Origin: Costertonia aggregata
GTDB lineage: Bacteria > Bacteroidota > Bacteroidia > Flavobacteriales > Flavobacteriaceae
Assembly: GCF_013402795.1 (NCBI RefSeq)
Contig: NZ_CP058595.1
Location: forward strand, 1,957,501-2,021,500
Length of the DNA: 64,000 bases
Direction: 5' to 3'
Shown piece by piece: positions 1 through 8,830 of this stretch. How positions within the stretch are numbered: the stretch's first letter is position 1; every line of letters starts with the position of its first letter. The notes under the pieces are model-generated. The model had not been told where the DNA came from and searched no databases. It saw only the letters and a program-made list of their open reading frames with translations. Both the position numbers and the translations under genes were made by a program.

Positions 1-84
1 AACTTAACCTACTTATGCTATGGCAAAACTAAAGTACCTATGCTTTGTTCCTTGTAGCACAAAAACACGGCAAAAAGCGTGAAT

Positions 85-122
85 TATCGATGAAATACAG
101 TTATTTGTGCATTTCATCGATA
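85..122. repeat. perfect 12-bp inverted repeat (hairpin) after purF
   Basis: Arms at 85-96 (TATCGATGAAAT) and 111-122 (ATTTCATCGATA) are perfect inverted repeats with a 14-base loop. It lies 7 bases past the purF stop codon on the minus strand. It is not followed by a T run on either strand, so a classic intrinsic terminator is not shown; it may still be a 3'-end stabilising hairpin or a poorly U-dependent terminator. Confidence 0.55.
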
Positions 123-128
123 AAATTG

Positions 129-2027
129 TTAATAAGCCCTTTGATTTTTTCCTTCAAAAAAATTGATAAACGCCCTGTTTACGACCCTGTTCCCGCCCGG
201 TGTGGGATAATTGCCGGTAAAATACCAATCGCCTAAATTTTTAGGGCAAGCAATATGAAGGTTCTCGATAGTTTGGTAAATGATCTGTACTTCGGAATTA
301 ATATCGGGCGGACTTAAAAGCTCTCCTATCTTTTTTGATATATCCTCTGCTGTAAAAGGGGCGTAGAATTCTTTCACATAGTTAATAACATCTTTGTCTT
401 TAGAAGTAGTTTGTTCAAGGCATTTGTGATAGATTTCCTCTACCTTATGCATGGTGTCATTATCCTTATGTAGCGACAATGCTGCCCTAAAGGCAATAAA
501 ATCCTCTAACTTTGCCATGTCAATACCATAACAATCGGGATATCTGATTTGGGGAGCGGACGAAACCACTATTATTTTCTTAGGCGATAATCTATCAAGA
601 ATACGCAAAATACTCTTCTTTAATGTTGTGCCCCTTACGATACTATCATCTATTATTACAAGGTTATCACCTTTTTCTACAGAGCCATAGGAAATATCGT
701 AAACGTGGGCCACTAGGTCATCCCTACTATCGTCCTGTGTTATGAAAGTTCTGAGTTTCGCATCTTTTATGGCCACTTTTTCTATTCGGGGACGCACTTC
801 TAGAATTTCATGCAGTTGTTCGCTGGTAATCTTGGAACCTATGGCCAATATTTGCTCCTCTTTTTTCTTGTTGAGGTAGTTTTGTGCTTCTTTGACCATC
901 CCAAAAAAAGAAGTTTCCGCAGTGTTGGGGATGTACGAAAAAACAGTATTCTTTATATTGTTGTCTATCGCGGACAAAATCTGTGGGAAAATCAATTTCC
1001 CCAGATTTTTACGCTCTTGGTAGATTTCCTTATCGCTTCCTCTTGAAAAATAGATACGTTCAAAAGAACAGGCCTTGCGCTCCGTAGGCTCCAATATTTG
1101 TTTTATGGTCAAAGTACCATCTTTCTTTATAAGTAGTGCATGGCCGGGGTCTAACTCTTTTACATTTTCATATGGTACATTGAACACGGTTTGTATTGCA
1201 GGGCGTTCCGATGCAACTACCACTATTTCATCATCCTTATAATAATAGGTAGGGCGTATACCGGCGGGATCTCGCAAGACAAAAGCATCACCATGCCCTA
1301 TTAAACCTGCCATGGCATAGCCGCCGTCCCAGTTTTTTGCGGCCCTTCTCAATATTTTACCCACGTTCAGCCTTTCGGCAATAATAGGGGAAGCTTCCAT
1401 TTTGGTGTGCCCTTCTTTTTTTATCTGTTTGTAGAGCTTGGCAACGGCATCATCTAAAAAGTGACCTATTTTCTCCATCACGGTAACCGTATCTGCCATT
1501 TCTTTGGGGTGCTGTCCCAATTGCACTAAATTATCAAATAGCTCGTGAACATTGGTCATGTTGAAATTTCCTGCCACGATAAGGTTACGATGCATCCAAT
1601 TGTTTTGGCGTATGAACGGGTGCACGCTTTCAATACTGTTCTTTCCAAAAGTCCCATAACGCACATGGCCCAACAATAATTCGCCAATGTAGGGGATATG
1701 CCTTTTTTGAAGGGCTACATCGTCTAGATAATCTGGATTTTCTTGTAAAGCACTGTTGATTCTATTATTGATTTGGGCAAAAATATCCTGAATGGGCTGT
1801 TGTTGAATGGAGCGGACACGGCTCATGTATCTTTCTCCGGCAGCCATGTCCAACTTAATGCTCGCAAAACCAGCTCCGTCTTGGCCCCGGTTATGCTGCT
1901 TTTCCATCATCAGATACATTTTGTTAACGCCGTAGAAGGCCGTACCATATTTCTCCTTATAAAATTCAAGCGGTTTTAACAGTCTGATCAGGGAGATTCC
2001 ACATTCGTGTTTAATGGCGTCGCTCAT
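129..2027 (-). CDS. purF: amidophosphoribosyltransferase, long Bacteroidota form
   Basis: Likely transfers the amide nitrogen of glutamine to PRPP to give phosphoribosylamine, the first step of purine synthesis, in the cytoplasm. The N-terminal class II glutamine amidotransferase domain has its nucleophile candidate at Cys9 (HECGI), implying removal of an 8-residue propeptide; RYGTFG and a GNFN segment follow. The C-terminal half has the PRPP loop VIIDDSIVRGTT and a PDCYGIDM segment. At 632 residues it is about 130 longer than E. coli PurF (about 505), with extra sequence around residues 350-420 and at the C-terminus. purN lies three genes upstream, which fits a purine role. Bacteroidota often carry both a standard and a long PurF-like protein, so this could be the second, less characterised one. 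Confidence 0.82.
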   Translation of the reverse strand: MSDAIKHECGISLIRLLKPLEFYKEKYGTAFYGVNKMYLMMEKQHNRGQDGAGFASIKLDMAAGERYMSRVRSIQQQPIQDIFAQINNRINSALQENPDYLDDVALQKRHIPYIGELLLGHVRYGTFGKNSIESVHPFIRQNNWMHRNLIVAGNFNMTNVHELFDNLVQLGQHPKEMADTVTVMEKIGHFLDDAVAKLYKQIKKEGHTKMEASPIIAERLNVGKILRRAAKNWDGGYAMAGLIGHGDAFVLRDPAGIRPTYYYKDDEIVVVASERPAIQTVFNVPYENVKELDPGHALLIKKDGTLTIKQILEPTERKACSFERIYFSRGSDKEIYQERKNLGKLIFPQILSAIDNNIKNTVFSYIPNTAETSFFGMVKEAQNYLNKKKEEQILAIGSKITSEQLHEILEVRPRIEKVAIKDAKLRTFITQDDSRDDLVAHVYDISYGSVEKGDNLVIIDDSIVRGTTLKKSILRILDRLSPKKIIVVSSAPQIRYPDCYGIDMAKLEDFIAFRAALSLHKDNDTMHKVEEIYHKCLEQTTSKDKDVINYVKEFYAPFTAEDISKKIGELLSPPDINSEVQIIYQTIENLHIACPKNLGDWYFTGNYPTPGGNRVVNRAFINFFEGKNQRAY

Positions 2028-2040
2028 TGTTAGGTGTATT

Positions 2041-2065
2041 AAAAAAGCCCCAGATGTTAGGGGCA
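2041..2065 (-). terminator. intrinsic terminator after the PfkB kinase gene
   Basis: Read on the minus strand, a GCCCC/GGGGC stem with an 8-base loop is followed by six T residues (2041-2046). It sits between the PfkB gene stop (2073) and the purF start (2027), so purF transcription may be partly separated from the upstream genes. Confidence 0.65.
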
Positions 2066-2072
2066 GTTGTTT

Positions 2073-2999
2073 TTATGCTAATTGAATATCAAATTGTGTC
2101 AATTGTTTAAATTGATGCAACCTTTCATCTACCTCTTCTTTTTCTAGGCTTTCCATGCGCTCTGTACCAAATCGTTCAACACAGAACGATGCCAAATTGG
2201 AACCGTGTATTACGGCATTCTTCATATTCTCAAAGGTAATATTTTCAGAGGCGGCCAAAAAACCGGAAAAACCACCTGCAAACGTATCGCCTGCACCTGT
2301 GGGGTCAAAAACCTCTTCCAAGGGCAAGGCGGGAGCAAAGAATATATTACCGTTGTGAAACAACAATGCGCCATGTTCCCCTTTTTTTATGACCACATAT
2401 TCTGGACCCATTGTATGTATTTTCTGTGCTGCCTTCACTAGGGAATATTCGCCCGTTAATTGCCTAGCCTCCTCGTCATTGATGGTAATAACGTCTATAT
2501 GTTGAATCACCTCTAAAAGTTCAGGTAAGGCATTATCCATCCAAAAGTTCATGGTATCCAAAACTATAAGTTTTGGTTTGGTCTCCATTTGGTCGATAAC
2601 GCTCATCTGAATGCTGGGGTGCAGGTTTCCCAACATAATGACATCGGCGTTCTTGTATGCTTTGGGGACAATGGGATTGAAATCCGCCAGCGTATTCAGT
2701 TCAGTAACAAGAGTATCCCTAGAATTGAGGTCATTGTGATATTTGCCTTTCCAAAAAAAGGTTTTACCTCCTTTGACAATCTCAATGCCTGAAATATCGA
2801 TATTTCTTCTTGTAAGAACCTGCAAATATTCCTGTGGCAAATCTTCTCCCACGACAGAAACTATGGCAGAGTCTACATGAAATTGTGAAGCGGCCAAACC
2901 TATGAATGTTGCGGCACCTCCCAATATTTTATCCGTTTTTCCGAACGGTGTCTCTATTTCATCAAATGCGACGGTACCTACAATTAAAAGTTTACCCAT
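2073..2999 (-). CDS. PfkB-family carbohydrate (or nucleoside) kinase
   Basis: A ribokinase-fold kinase of 308 residues from the ATG at 2999. The N-terminal GGAATF segment matches the PfkB sugar-binding glycine motif, and DPTGAGDTFAGG near residue 245 is the PfkB signature 2 with the catalytic Asp and anion hole. Substrate cannot be read from sequence; position among purine genes makes a nucleoside or ribose substrate possible, but this is only context. The reading frame stays open upstream to 3080, but that would overlap rnhA and would lie upstream of the -7 box at 3020-3027, so the ATG at 2999 is preferred. Confidence 0.8.
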   Translation of the reverse strand: MGKLLIVGTVAFDEIETPFGKTDKILGGAATFIGLAASQFHVDSAIVSVVGEDLPQEYLQVLTRRNIDISGIEIVKGGKTFFWKGKYHNDLNSRDTLVTELNTLADFNPIVPKAYKNADVIMLGNLHPSIQMSVIDQMETKPKLIVLDTMNFWMDNALPELLEVIQHIDVITINDEEARQLTGEYSLVKAAQKIHTMGPEYVVIKKGEHGALLFHNGNIFFAPALPLEEVFDPTGAGDTFAGGFSGFLAASENITFENMKNAVIHGSNLASFCVERFGTERMESLEKEEVDERLHQFKQLTQFDIQLA

Positions 3000-3019
3000 G
3001 AGGCAGCAAGAATTTTTTG

Positions 3020-3027
3020 CAAAGATA
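3020..3027 (-). promoter_or_regulatory. TAnnTTTG -7 box upstream of the PfkB kinase gene
   Basis: Minus-strand TATCTTTG is an exact match to the Bacteroidota -7 consensus TAnnTTTG, 20 bases upstream of the ATG at 2999. No clear TTG -33 box is seen. A start site here excludes the longer upstream start of the kinase gene. Confidence 0.45.
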
Positions 3028-3066
3028 CGGTATTGCAATACTAATCCTAAATACCTTAAATCAAAT

Positions 3067-3702
3067 TTATTTTCTCCCAAAATCCGCAGGAATCTCGCCC
3101 CATGCCTTGGTCTCCCATTTTACGATTGGGGTATCGTACGTATTAGACTTTAGCCATTGTAAGGCTCTGCGTATCAAATCAAAAAGCACCCTGTTTTTTG
3201 ATGTTTCCTTGAGTTTGGTATTACAAGTCCGTTTTCGTACCCAGCTCATGGCTGTGCGGGAATCTGTATAAATTATCCTATCGCTTTTCTGTTCTTTTAA
3301 AAAAGCCAGCCCATGCACAATAGCCAAGAATTCGCCAATGTTATTGGTGCCTTCTTCAAAAGGTCCCTGTTTAAAAAGTTTTTTTCCTGTTTTGGTATCA
3401 ACGCCTTGATATTCCATTATACCAGGGTTGCCGCTAGAAGCTGCATCAACCGAAATGGAATGGTAATTGGGCCGCCCTATTTTCAAAAGCTGCTCTTGGG
3501 TTAGCTCGGATCCTACTTTTTTCTTTCCTTTGAAATCATCATAATTACCGTTATACGCCTTTTTTGCAGCATCGAATGTTGAAAACGATTTGTACTGTGC
3601 GCCCCTGTAACCGCTAATGGCCGCTTTACAATCGTTCCAGGTAGTGTAAATACCAGGGCGTTTTCCTTTCCATACGGTATAGAATTTTTCTTTTTTCGCC
3701 AT
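3067..3702 (-). CDS. rnhA: ribonuclease H with N-terminal hybrid-binding domain
   Basis: Cleaves the RNA strand of RNA-DNA hybrids. The 211-residue protein has an N-terminal RNase H hybrid-binding (viroplasmin/RHBD) domain at about residues 5-50 (FYTVWKGKRPGIYTTW, FSTFDAAKKAY) and a C-terminal RNase H1 fold with acidic catalytic residues in VDAASSGNPG, IGEFLAIVHG and IIYTDSRTAMSW. The ATG overlaps the purN stop by one base (TAATG), so the two are translationally coupled. Length and domain order match the eukaryote-like RNase HI common in Bacteroidota. Confidence 0.9.
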   Translation of the reverse strand: MAKKEKFYTVWKGKRPGIYTTWNDCKAAISGYRGAQYKSFSTFDAAKKAYNGNYDDFKGKKKVGSELTQEQLLKIGRPNYHSISVDAASSGNPGIMEYQGVDTKTGKKLFKQGPFEEGTNNIGEFLAIVHGLAFLKEQKSDRIIYTDSRTAMSWVRKRTCNTKLKETSKNRVLFDLIRRALQWLKSNTYDTPIVKWETKAWGEIPADFGRK

Positions 3703-4271
3703 TAGCTCTCAAAAAGAAGTTTTTCAATGGTTTTGGGAAAGTGTTTATATTCCAGGTCATGTACCTTTGCCGCTATACTTTCCGGGGTATCTTTTTGTGA
3801 TACTCCGGTTTTGGCTTGGAATATGGCCCCACCTTCGTCATAATGTTCGTTTACATAATGAATGGTAATCCCCGTTTCGGTTTCTTCATTGTTCTTTACC
3901 GCTTGGTGAACATGCATGCCGTACATGCCTTTTCCACCATATTTTGGCAAAAGCGCGGGATGTATGTTAATAATCTTATTCGGGAACGCCGCTACAAATT
4001 TTTTGGGTATTTTCCAGAGGAAACCGGCAAGGACAATGAGATCGGGCCGCATCGTTTTTAAGATGTCAAGAACGCAGTCGGTCTTCGAAAAAGCATGTCT
4101 ATTAAAAAACAAACCATTGATATTTAAGTGATCACACCTATCTAAAACTTTGGCATCGCTTTTGTTAGTGAGTACACCGGCGACCATGACCTTGGGATTA
4201 TCCTGAAAGTAACGTACTATGTTTTCAACATTTGAACCAGAACCAGAGGCAAAAAGTACAATACGTTTCAT
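3702..4271 (-). CDS. purN: phosphoribosylglycinamide formyltransferase
   Basis: Formylates GAR with 10-formyltetrahydrofolate in purine synthesis. The 189-residue protein shows the phosphate-binding ASGSGSN motif near the N-terminus, the catalytic Asn/His pair in INIHPALLP, the YGMHVH segment, and the catalytic Asp in HYDEGG. Length matches E. coli PurN (about 212) with a short C-terminus. The ATG at 4271 is chosen over a TTG two codons upstream. First gene of the minus-strand purN-rnhA unit, divergent from acpP. Confidence 0.93.
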   Translation of the reverse strand: MKRIVLFASGSGSNVENIVRYFQDNPKVMVAGVLTNKSDAKVLDRCDHLNINGLFFNRHAFSKTDCVLDILKTMRPDLIVLAGFLWKIPKKFVAAFPNKIINIHPALLPKYGGKGMYGMHVHQAVKNNEETETGITIHYVNEHYDEGGAIFQAKTGVSQKDTPESIAAKVHDLEYKHFPKTIEKLLFES

Positions 4272-4391
4272 CGACAATCAAATAGAGTTATGCGCAGAAA
4301 ATATTTGGAACGAAAATACCACTCTTGTACTTAATTTTAGTAAATTACAATACATTTTAACGTGAATACGTGTATTTAAACCAAAGTTTTT

Positions 4392-4399
4392 TATTTTTG
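4392..4399 (+). promoter_or_regulatory. TAnnTTTG -7 box upstream of acpP
   Basis: TATTTTTG matches the Bacteroidota -7 consensus exactly and lies 33 bases before the acpP ATG in the divergent purN/acpP spacer. A -33 TTG is not obvious. Confidence 0.45.
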
Positions 4400-4432
4400 C
4401 CAACAATTTAAATTTTTAAAACAGATATTATT

Positions 4433-4666
4433 ATGTCAGACATTGCATCAAGAGTAAAAGCTATCATCGTTGATAAATTAGGAGTTGATGAAAACGAAGT
4501 CGTAGCCGAAGCTAGCTTTACCAATGACCTAGGAGCGGATTCCTTGGACACCGTTGAACTTATCATGGAGTTCGAAAAAGAATTCGATATCCAGATTCCT
4601 GATGATCAAGCCGAAAATATTGCAACTGTTGGCCAAGCCATAAGTTATATAGAAGAAGCGAAGTAA
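4433..4666 (+). CDS. acpP: acyl carrier protein
   Basis: Small acidic carrier of fatty-acid intermediates; 77 residues, the usual size. The phosphopantetheine attachment serine is Ser37 in [10 protein letters not shown]. It precedes fabF as in many bacteria. A hairpin with a T run directly after the gene suggests most transcripts end here, which would give more ACP than FabF. Confidence 0.98.
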   Translation: MSDIASRVKAIIVDKLGVDENEVVAEASFTNDLGADSLDTVELIMEFEKEFDIQIPDDQAENIATVGQAISYIEEAK

Positions 4667-4692
4667 TTTTATGTTATTTTGCTCAAGGTGAC

Positions 4693-4735
4693 AAATTATC
4701 CATGTGGTAACCATGCTGCATGGATAATTTTTTTT
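4693..4735 (+). terminator. intrinsic terminator between acpP and fabF
   Basis: Perfect 12-bp stem (AAATTATCCATG at 4693-4704 with CATGGATAATTT at 4719-4730), 14-base loop, then a run of eight T residues. It lies 26 bases after the acpP stop and 43 bases before the fabF start. Confidence 0.85.
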
Positions 4736-4777
4736 AATTTACACTTAGCTTAGTACTAAACATAAAATCAAAGTTCA

Positions 4778-6028
4778 ATGCAGTTAAAGCGAGTCGTGGT
4801 TACTGGTTTGGGAGCCTTAACCCCTATTGGTAATACTATTGAAGAGTACTGGAACGGTCTGGTAAACGGTAAGAGCGGTTGTGCGCCGATTACATATTAC
4901 GATACCGAGAAATTCAAGGTAAAGTTCGCCTGTGAACTAAAAAATTACGATGCGGCTGATTTCTTTGACAGAAAAGAAGCGCGCAAACTCGATAAGTTTG
5001 CCCAATATGCCTTGGTTTCTTCCGATGAAGCCATAAAAGATTCTGGATTGGATGTTGACAAACTAGACAAATTTCGTGTCGGTGTCATTTGGGGCGCTGG
5101 TATAGGAGGTTTGGAGACGTTTCAAAACGAGGTGATGAATTTTGCCCAAGGTGATGGCACGCCAAGGTTCAACCCATTTTTTATTCCAAAAATGATTGCG
5201 GACATTGCGCCGGGCAATATCTCGATCAAACATGGTTTTATGGGGCCAAACTATACCACGGTTTCTGCTTGTGCCTCTTCTGCCAATGCCATATTCGATG
5301 CCCTTAACAGTATTCGTTTGGGCCACTGCGATGTAGTCGTTACCGGAGGCAGCGAAGCTGCCGTAACCATTGCGGGAATGGGCGGTTTTGGGGCAATGCA
5401 TGCACTTTCGACCAGAAATGACAGTCCAGAAACGGCCTCTAGGCCTTTTGATGCGACCCGAGACGGATTTGTGTTGGGCGAAGGTGCCGGAGCATTGATT
5501 TTGGAGGAATATGAGCACGCAAAAGCAAGAGGGGCCAAAATATATGCGGAGTTGGCCGGAGGCGGACTTTCGAGCGATGCCTACCACATGACGGCCCCGC
5601 ATCCCGACGGTATAGGTGTTGTTCGGGTTATGGAAAATTGTCTCAACGATGCCGGCCTTAAGCCAGAAGACATTGACGCCATAAACACACACGGTACATC
5701 TACCCCTTTGGGTGACGTTGCCGAACTAAAGGCCATATCCCAAGTATTCGGTGAGCACGCCCACAACATAAATATAAATTCCACAAAATCCATGACGGGC
5801 CATTTACTGGGTGCAGCAGGTGCCATTGAGGCCATTGCGTCAATACTGGCCATGGAACACGGTGTGGTGCCACCGACCATCAACCATACAACGGTTGATG
5901 AGAACATAGACCCAAAACTAAACCTTACCCTTAATAAGGCCCAAAAAAGAGAAGTCAACGTCGCCATGAGCAACACGTTTGGTTTCGGGGGTCACAATGC
6001 GTGTGTAGTATTTAAAAAAATCAGTTAA
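4778..6028 (+). CDS. fabF: beta-ketoacyl-ACP synthase II
   Basis: Condenses malonyl-ACP with acyl-ACP in fatty-acid elongation. The thiolase-fold enzyme of 416 residues has the complete KAS II catalytic triad: Cys165 in SACASSAN, His305 in NTHGTSTPLGD and His342 in MTGHLLGAAGA, plus Lys338 four residues before the second His and the C-terminal GFGGHN motif. It starts 111 bases after acpP, past a terminator, and is followed after 7 bases by rnc, so fabF-rnc probably form a unit. Confidence 0.97.
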   Translation: MQLKRVVVTGLGALTPIGNTIEEYWNGLVNGKSGCAPITYYDTEKFKVKFACELKNYDAADFFDRKEARKLDKFAQYALVSSDEAIKDSGLDVDKLDKFRVGVIWGAGIGGLETFQNEVMNFAQGDGTPRFNPFFIPKMIADIAPGNISIKHGFMGPNYTTVSACASSANAIFDALNSIRLGHCDVVVTGGSEAAVTIAGMGGFGAMHALSTRNDSPETASRPFDATRDGFVLGEGAGALILEEYEHAKARGAKIYAELAGGGLSSDAYHMTAPHPDGIGVVRVMENCLNDAGLKPEDIDAINTHGTSTPLGDVAELKAISQVFGEHAHNININSTKSMTGHLLGAAGAIEAIASILAMEHGVVPPTINHTTVDENIDPKLNLTLNKAQKREVNVAMSNTFGFGGHNACVVFKKIS

Positions 6029-6035
6029 GTTTCAT

Positions 6036-6773
6036 ATGAATTTTGCCTCCAATATATTCAATTCCCATTCTAAGGAGGATGGGGATTTTTTTTTGGGGAT
6101 GACACGTATTCTTGGTTTTAAGCCCAAAAATCTCAAAGTTTACAAAAAAGCCTTTCTGCACAGGTCAGCCAATAAAAAGGATGCAAAAGGCAATCCTATG
6201 AATTATGAACGGTTGGAATTTTTGGGAGATGCCATGCTTGGAACAATCATCTCAAGGTATTTGTACAATGAAGTCCCTAGTGGCGATGAAGGGTATTTGA
6301 CCAAGATGCGCTCTAAAATTGTAAGTAGGGAGCATTTGAACGAACTAGGCAAAGATCTTGATTTGATCAAATATGTAGAAAGTAGAATACCCAAATCCCA
6401 TTTTGGGGACAATATTCACGGTAATGTTTTTGAAGCTTTGGTAGGGGCCATTTATTTGGATAGAGGCTATAAATACTGCCAAAAATTTATTGATGAACGG
6501 GTAATTGAGCCTTATGTTGATATTGAGCAACTGGAAGGTAAGGTCATAAGCTATAAAAGTTTAGTGATAGAATGGTGCCAAAAGCAGAAAAAAAGTTTTC
6601 ATTACGATGTGTATGAGGACACAGGTAACGACACTGTCAAACATTTTGCGGTCAAACTTTCCATAAATAAAAAAATAGTGGCCAAAGCGCGGGCCACTTC
6701 AAAAAAAAAGGCAGAGGAAAGAGCGTCAAAACGAGCTTTTTTCGCACTACAGAACCGTATGGATAAGGAATAA
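6036..6773 (+). CDS. rnc: ribonuclease III
   Basis: Double-stranded RNA endonuclease for rRNA and mRNA processing. Of 245 residues, the N-terminal nuclease domain carries the signature ERLEFLGDAMLG and the second acidic cluster FEALVGAIYLD; a C-terminal dsRNA-binding domain ends in a KKKAEERASKRAF helix. Start is 7 bases after fabF. The fabF-rnc order is widespread in Bacteroidota. Confidence 0.96.
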   Translation: MNFASNIFNSHSKEDGDFFLGMTRILGFKPKNLKVYKKAFLHRSANKKDAKGNPMNYERLEFLGDAMLGTIISRYLYNEVPSGDEGYLTKMRSKIVSREHLNELGKDLDLIKYVESRIPKSHFGDNIHGNVFEALVGAIYLDRGYKYCQKFIDERVIEPYVDIEQLEGKVISYKSLVIEWCQKQKKSFHYDVYEDTGNDTVKHFAVKLSINKKIVAKARATSKKKAEERASKRAFFALQNRMDKE

Positions 6774-6815
6774 TATCCTAAAAAAGATATCTCTAACGTT
6801 TTCGTAACCCTAACA

Positions 6816-6846
6816 TAGCCTAATATACACGGGGTGTACTAGGCTA
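6816..6846 (+). repeat. imperfect hairpin between rnc and the IPExxxVDY gene
   Basis: TAGCCTA (6816-6822) pairs with TAGGCTA (6840-6846), and inside it TACAC pairs with GTGTA around a GGG-rich loop. No T run follows, so it is not a textbook terminator; it may mark the 3' end of the fabF-rnc transcript or act in the leader of the next unit. Confidence 0.4.
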
Positions 6847-6862
6847 GGTGCGTTATTAATTA

Positions 6863-6870
6863 TATATTTA
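6863..6870 (+). promoter_or_regulatory. possible -7 box upstream of the IPExxxVDY gene
   Basis: TATATTTA matches TAnnTTTG at seven of eight positions, 16 bases before the ATG at 6887. If used, transcription would begin near 6876, favouring the ATG at 6887 over the TTG at 6875. Confidence 0.25.
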
Positions 6871-6886
6871 CGGCTTGGCTATTAGT

Positions 6887-7351
6887 ATGGCGGCAATACT
6901 CAAAATTTCGGATGATTTTTACGAGGACACATTTACGTTAATTGCCCTTCACAGCAGTTTGGAAGATTTTGCATTAGCTTACAGATTAAACCTTTTTTTG
7001 AAATCCAACTTTAAAAGATGCCGTTTAGATTTGGACATATCCCAAAACATCTCCTTTCCGATTTTTGAATGGAAAAATTTGGATACCGATGGTTATTGGA
7101 CCCTGATCGCCAATCATAGTTTTACACAGGACAATACAGTTCAAGAGAGTCTTTTTCAAAATGAACCCTCTTACACGGCACATTTTTTATTGCCGGAATA
7201 TAAAGATGTGGATTATTTTTTGAAGATTGAAGAGGACAACGTAAAAACAGAAAAACCGATAGTGGAAGCCGTACTGAAAATGCCTGAGATAGTTACGGCA
7301 TACAGTATACAGACCAACACGATAAAGTCTATAAATAACTTAATATATTAA
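6887..7351 (+). CDS. IPExxxVDY family protein
   Basis: A 154-residue protein of unknown function named for a motif seen here as LPEYKDVDYFLKI (the first residue is Leu instead of Ile). It is conserved in Bacteroidota next to pyruvate kinase, as here: the pyk ATG follows its stop by 3 bases, implying translational coupling. No signal peptide or membrane segment; the HSSLEDFALAYRLN segment near the N-terminus is the other conserved patch of the family. A TTG four codons upstream is an alternative start. Confidence 0.8.
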   Translation: MAAILKISDDFYEDTFTLIALHSSLEDFALAYRLNLFLKSNFKRCRLDLDISQNISFPIFEWKNLDTDGYWTLIANHSFTQDNTVQESLFQNEPSYTAHFLLPEYKDVDYFLKIEEDNVKTEKPIVEAVLKMPEIVTAYSIQTNTIKSINNLIY

Positions 7352-7354
7352 AGA

Positions 7355-8797
7355 ATGCCAACGAAGAAAAAGACAAAAATAGTAGCTACCCTAGGGCCGG
7401 CCACTAGCAAAAAGGAAGTCTTAAAAAGTATGATGCAAGCAGGAGTGGATGTCTTTAGAATTAATTTCTCCCATGCTGACTATAACGATGTTAAAGAACG
7501 TGTTTCCATGATTCGCGAACTCAACGAGGAAATGGGAACGAATACCTCTATTTTGGCCGATTTACAAGGCCCTAAACTTAGGGTAGGTGTCATGGCGGGA
7601 GAGGTAGTGGTCGCACCTGGCGATGAGATAACGTTCGTAACGGGAAACCCGTTTGAGGGTACTGCGGAACGAGTATATATGAACTATACCAATTTTCCCA
7701 AAGATGTAAAGGCCGGCGAGCGTGTTTTGTTGGATGACGGAAAACTCATGTTCGAAGTGATTTCGACCAATAGCGAAACAGAAGTAAAGGCAAAAGTGAT
7801 ACAAGGCGGGCCTCTTAAATCAAAAAAAGGAGTTAATTTACCCAATACCAATATATCTTTGCCGGCCCTTACGGAAAAAGACGTCAAGGATGCCATTTTT
7901 GCCGTTTCCCTTGAAGTGGATTGGATTGCCCTTTCGTTTGTTCGTTTTAGTCAAGACTTGATAGATCTTCAAAATATCATAAAAGAACATTCCGAGCATA
8001 AAATACCCATTATTGCCAAAATTGAGAAACCCGAGGCTGTAGAAAACATAGATAAAATCGTTGCCTATTGTGATGGTTTAATGGTGGCCCGTGGAGATTT
8101 GGGCGTAGAAGTTCCCGCACAGGAAGTACCATTAATACAAAAACAATTGGTATTGAGGGCCAAAAAGGCCAGAATTCCCGTAATCATTGCTACCCAAATG
8201 ATGGAAACCATGATTACTAGCCTTACCCCTACACGTGCTGAGGTCAACGATGTTGCCAATTCGGTTATGGACGGTGCCGATGCCGTTATGCTTTCCGGAG
8301 AAACCTCGGTAGGGAATTATCCCGTACAGGTCATCGAAAAAATGTCCAGTATTTTAGAAAGCGTAGAAAGTTCAGAACTTATAAAAGTACCGCATGACCC
8401 ACCTCATATAAAGACGAACCGGTATATTACAAAAGCGATATGTTTTCATGCTGCCACCATGGCCAACGAAATCAAGGCCAAGGCCATTTCTACCTTGACC
8501 AACAGCGGCTATACGGCCTTTCAGATATCGGCTTGGAGACCCAGTGCGCATATTTTGGTTTTTACGTCAAATAAAAGAATACTAACACAATTGAATCTTT
8601 TATGGGGGGTAAAGGCATTTTATTACGACAAATTCGTATCTACCGATGAAACCATTGAAGATGTAAATAAAATAGCTTGCCAAAAAGGCTTTTTGGACGT
8701 TGGTGATATGTTGATCAGTCTCGCTGCAATGCCCATAAAAGATAAAGGCATGGTCAACACATTAAGGGTGACCGAAATCGAGAGCTGTAATTTTTAA
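7355..8797 (+). CDS. pyk: pyruvate kinase
   Basis: Final glycolytic step, phosphoenolpyruvate plus ADP to pyruvate plus ATP. The 480 residues match the family length. Visible motifs are VATLGPATS and FRINFSHAD at the N-terminus, the catalytic lysine region IIAKIEKPEAVENID, the metal-binding MVARGDLGVEV and ATQMMETMI, and a C-terminal regulatory domain with INTLTNSG-like sequence (STLTNSGYTA). Coupled to the IPExxxVDY gene; a strong terminator follows. Confidence 0.97.
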   Translation: MPTKKKTKIVATLGPATSKKEVLKSMMQAGVDVFRINFSHADYNDVKERVSMIRELNEEMGTNTSILADLQGPKLRVGVMAGEVVVAPGDEITFVTGNPFEGTAERVYMNYTNFPKDVKAGERVLLDDGKLMFEVISTNSETEVKAKVIQGGPLKSKKGVNLPNTNISLPALTEKDVKDAIFAVSLEVDWIALSFVRFSQDLIDLQNIIKEHSEHKIPIIAKIEKPEAVENIDKIVAYCDGLMVARGDLGVEVPAQEVPLIQKQLVLRAKKARIPVIIATQMMETMITSLTPTRAEVNDVANSVMDGADAVMLSGETSVGNYPVQVIEKMSSILESVESSELIKVPHDPPHIKTNRYITKAICFHAATMANEIKAKAISTLTNSGYTAFQISAWRPSAHILVFTSNKRILTQLNLLWGVKAFYYDKFVSTDETIEDVNKIACQKGFLDVGDMLISLAAMPIKDKGMVNTLRVTEIESCNF

Positions 8798-8830
8798 AGC
8801 GCATATCAATAAAGAAAACAGTATAGTATA

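Noticed and set aside
45-236. 63-residue plus-strand frame at the window start
   Set aside because: Runs through the hairpin and into the 3' end of purF on the opposite strand; no recognisable features.
5063-5692. 209-residue minus-strand reading frame
   Set aside because: Lies wholly inside fabF, which has a complete active site; no start context; composition of an antisense shadow.
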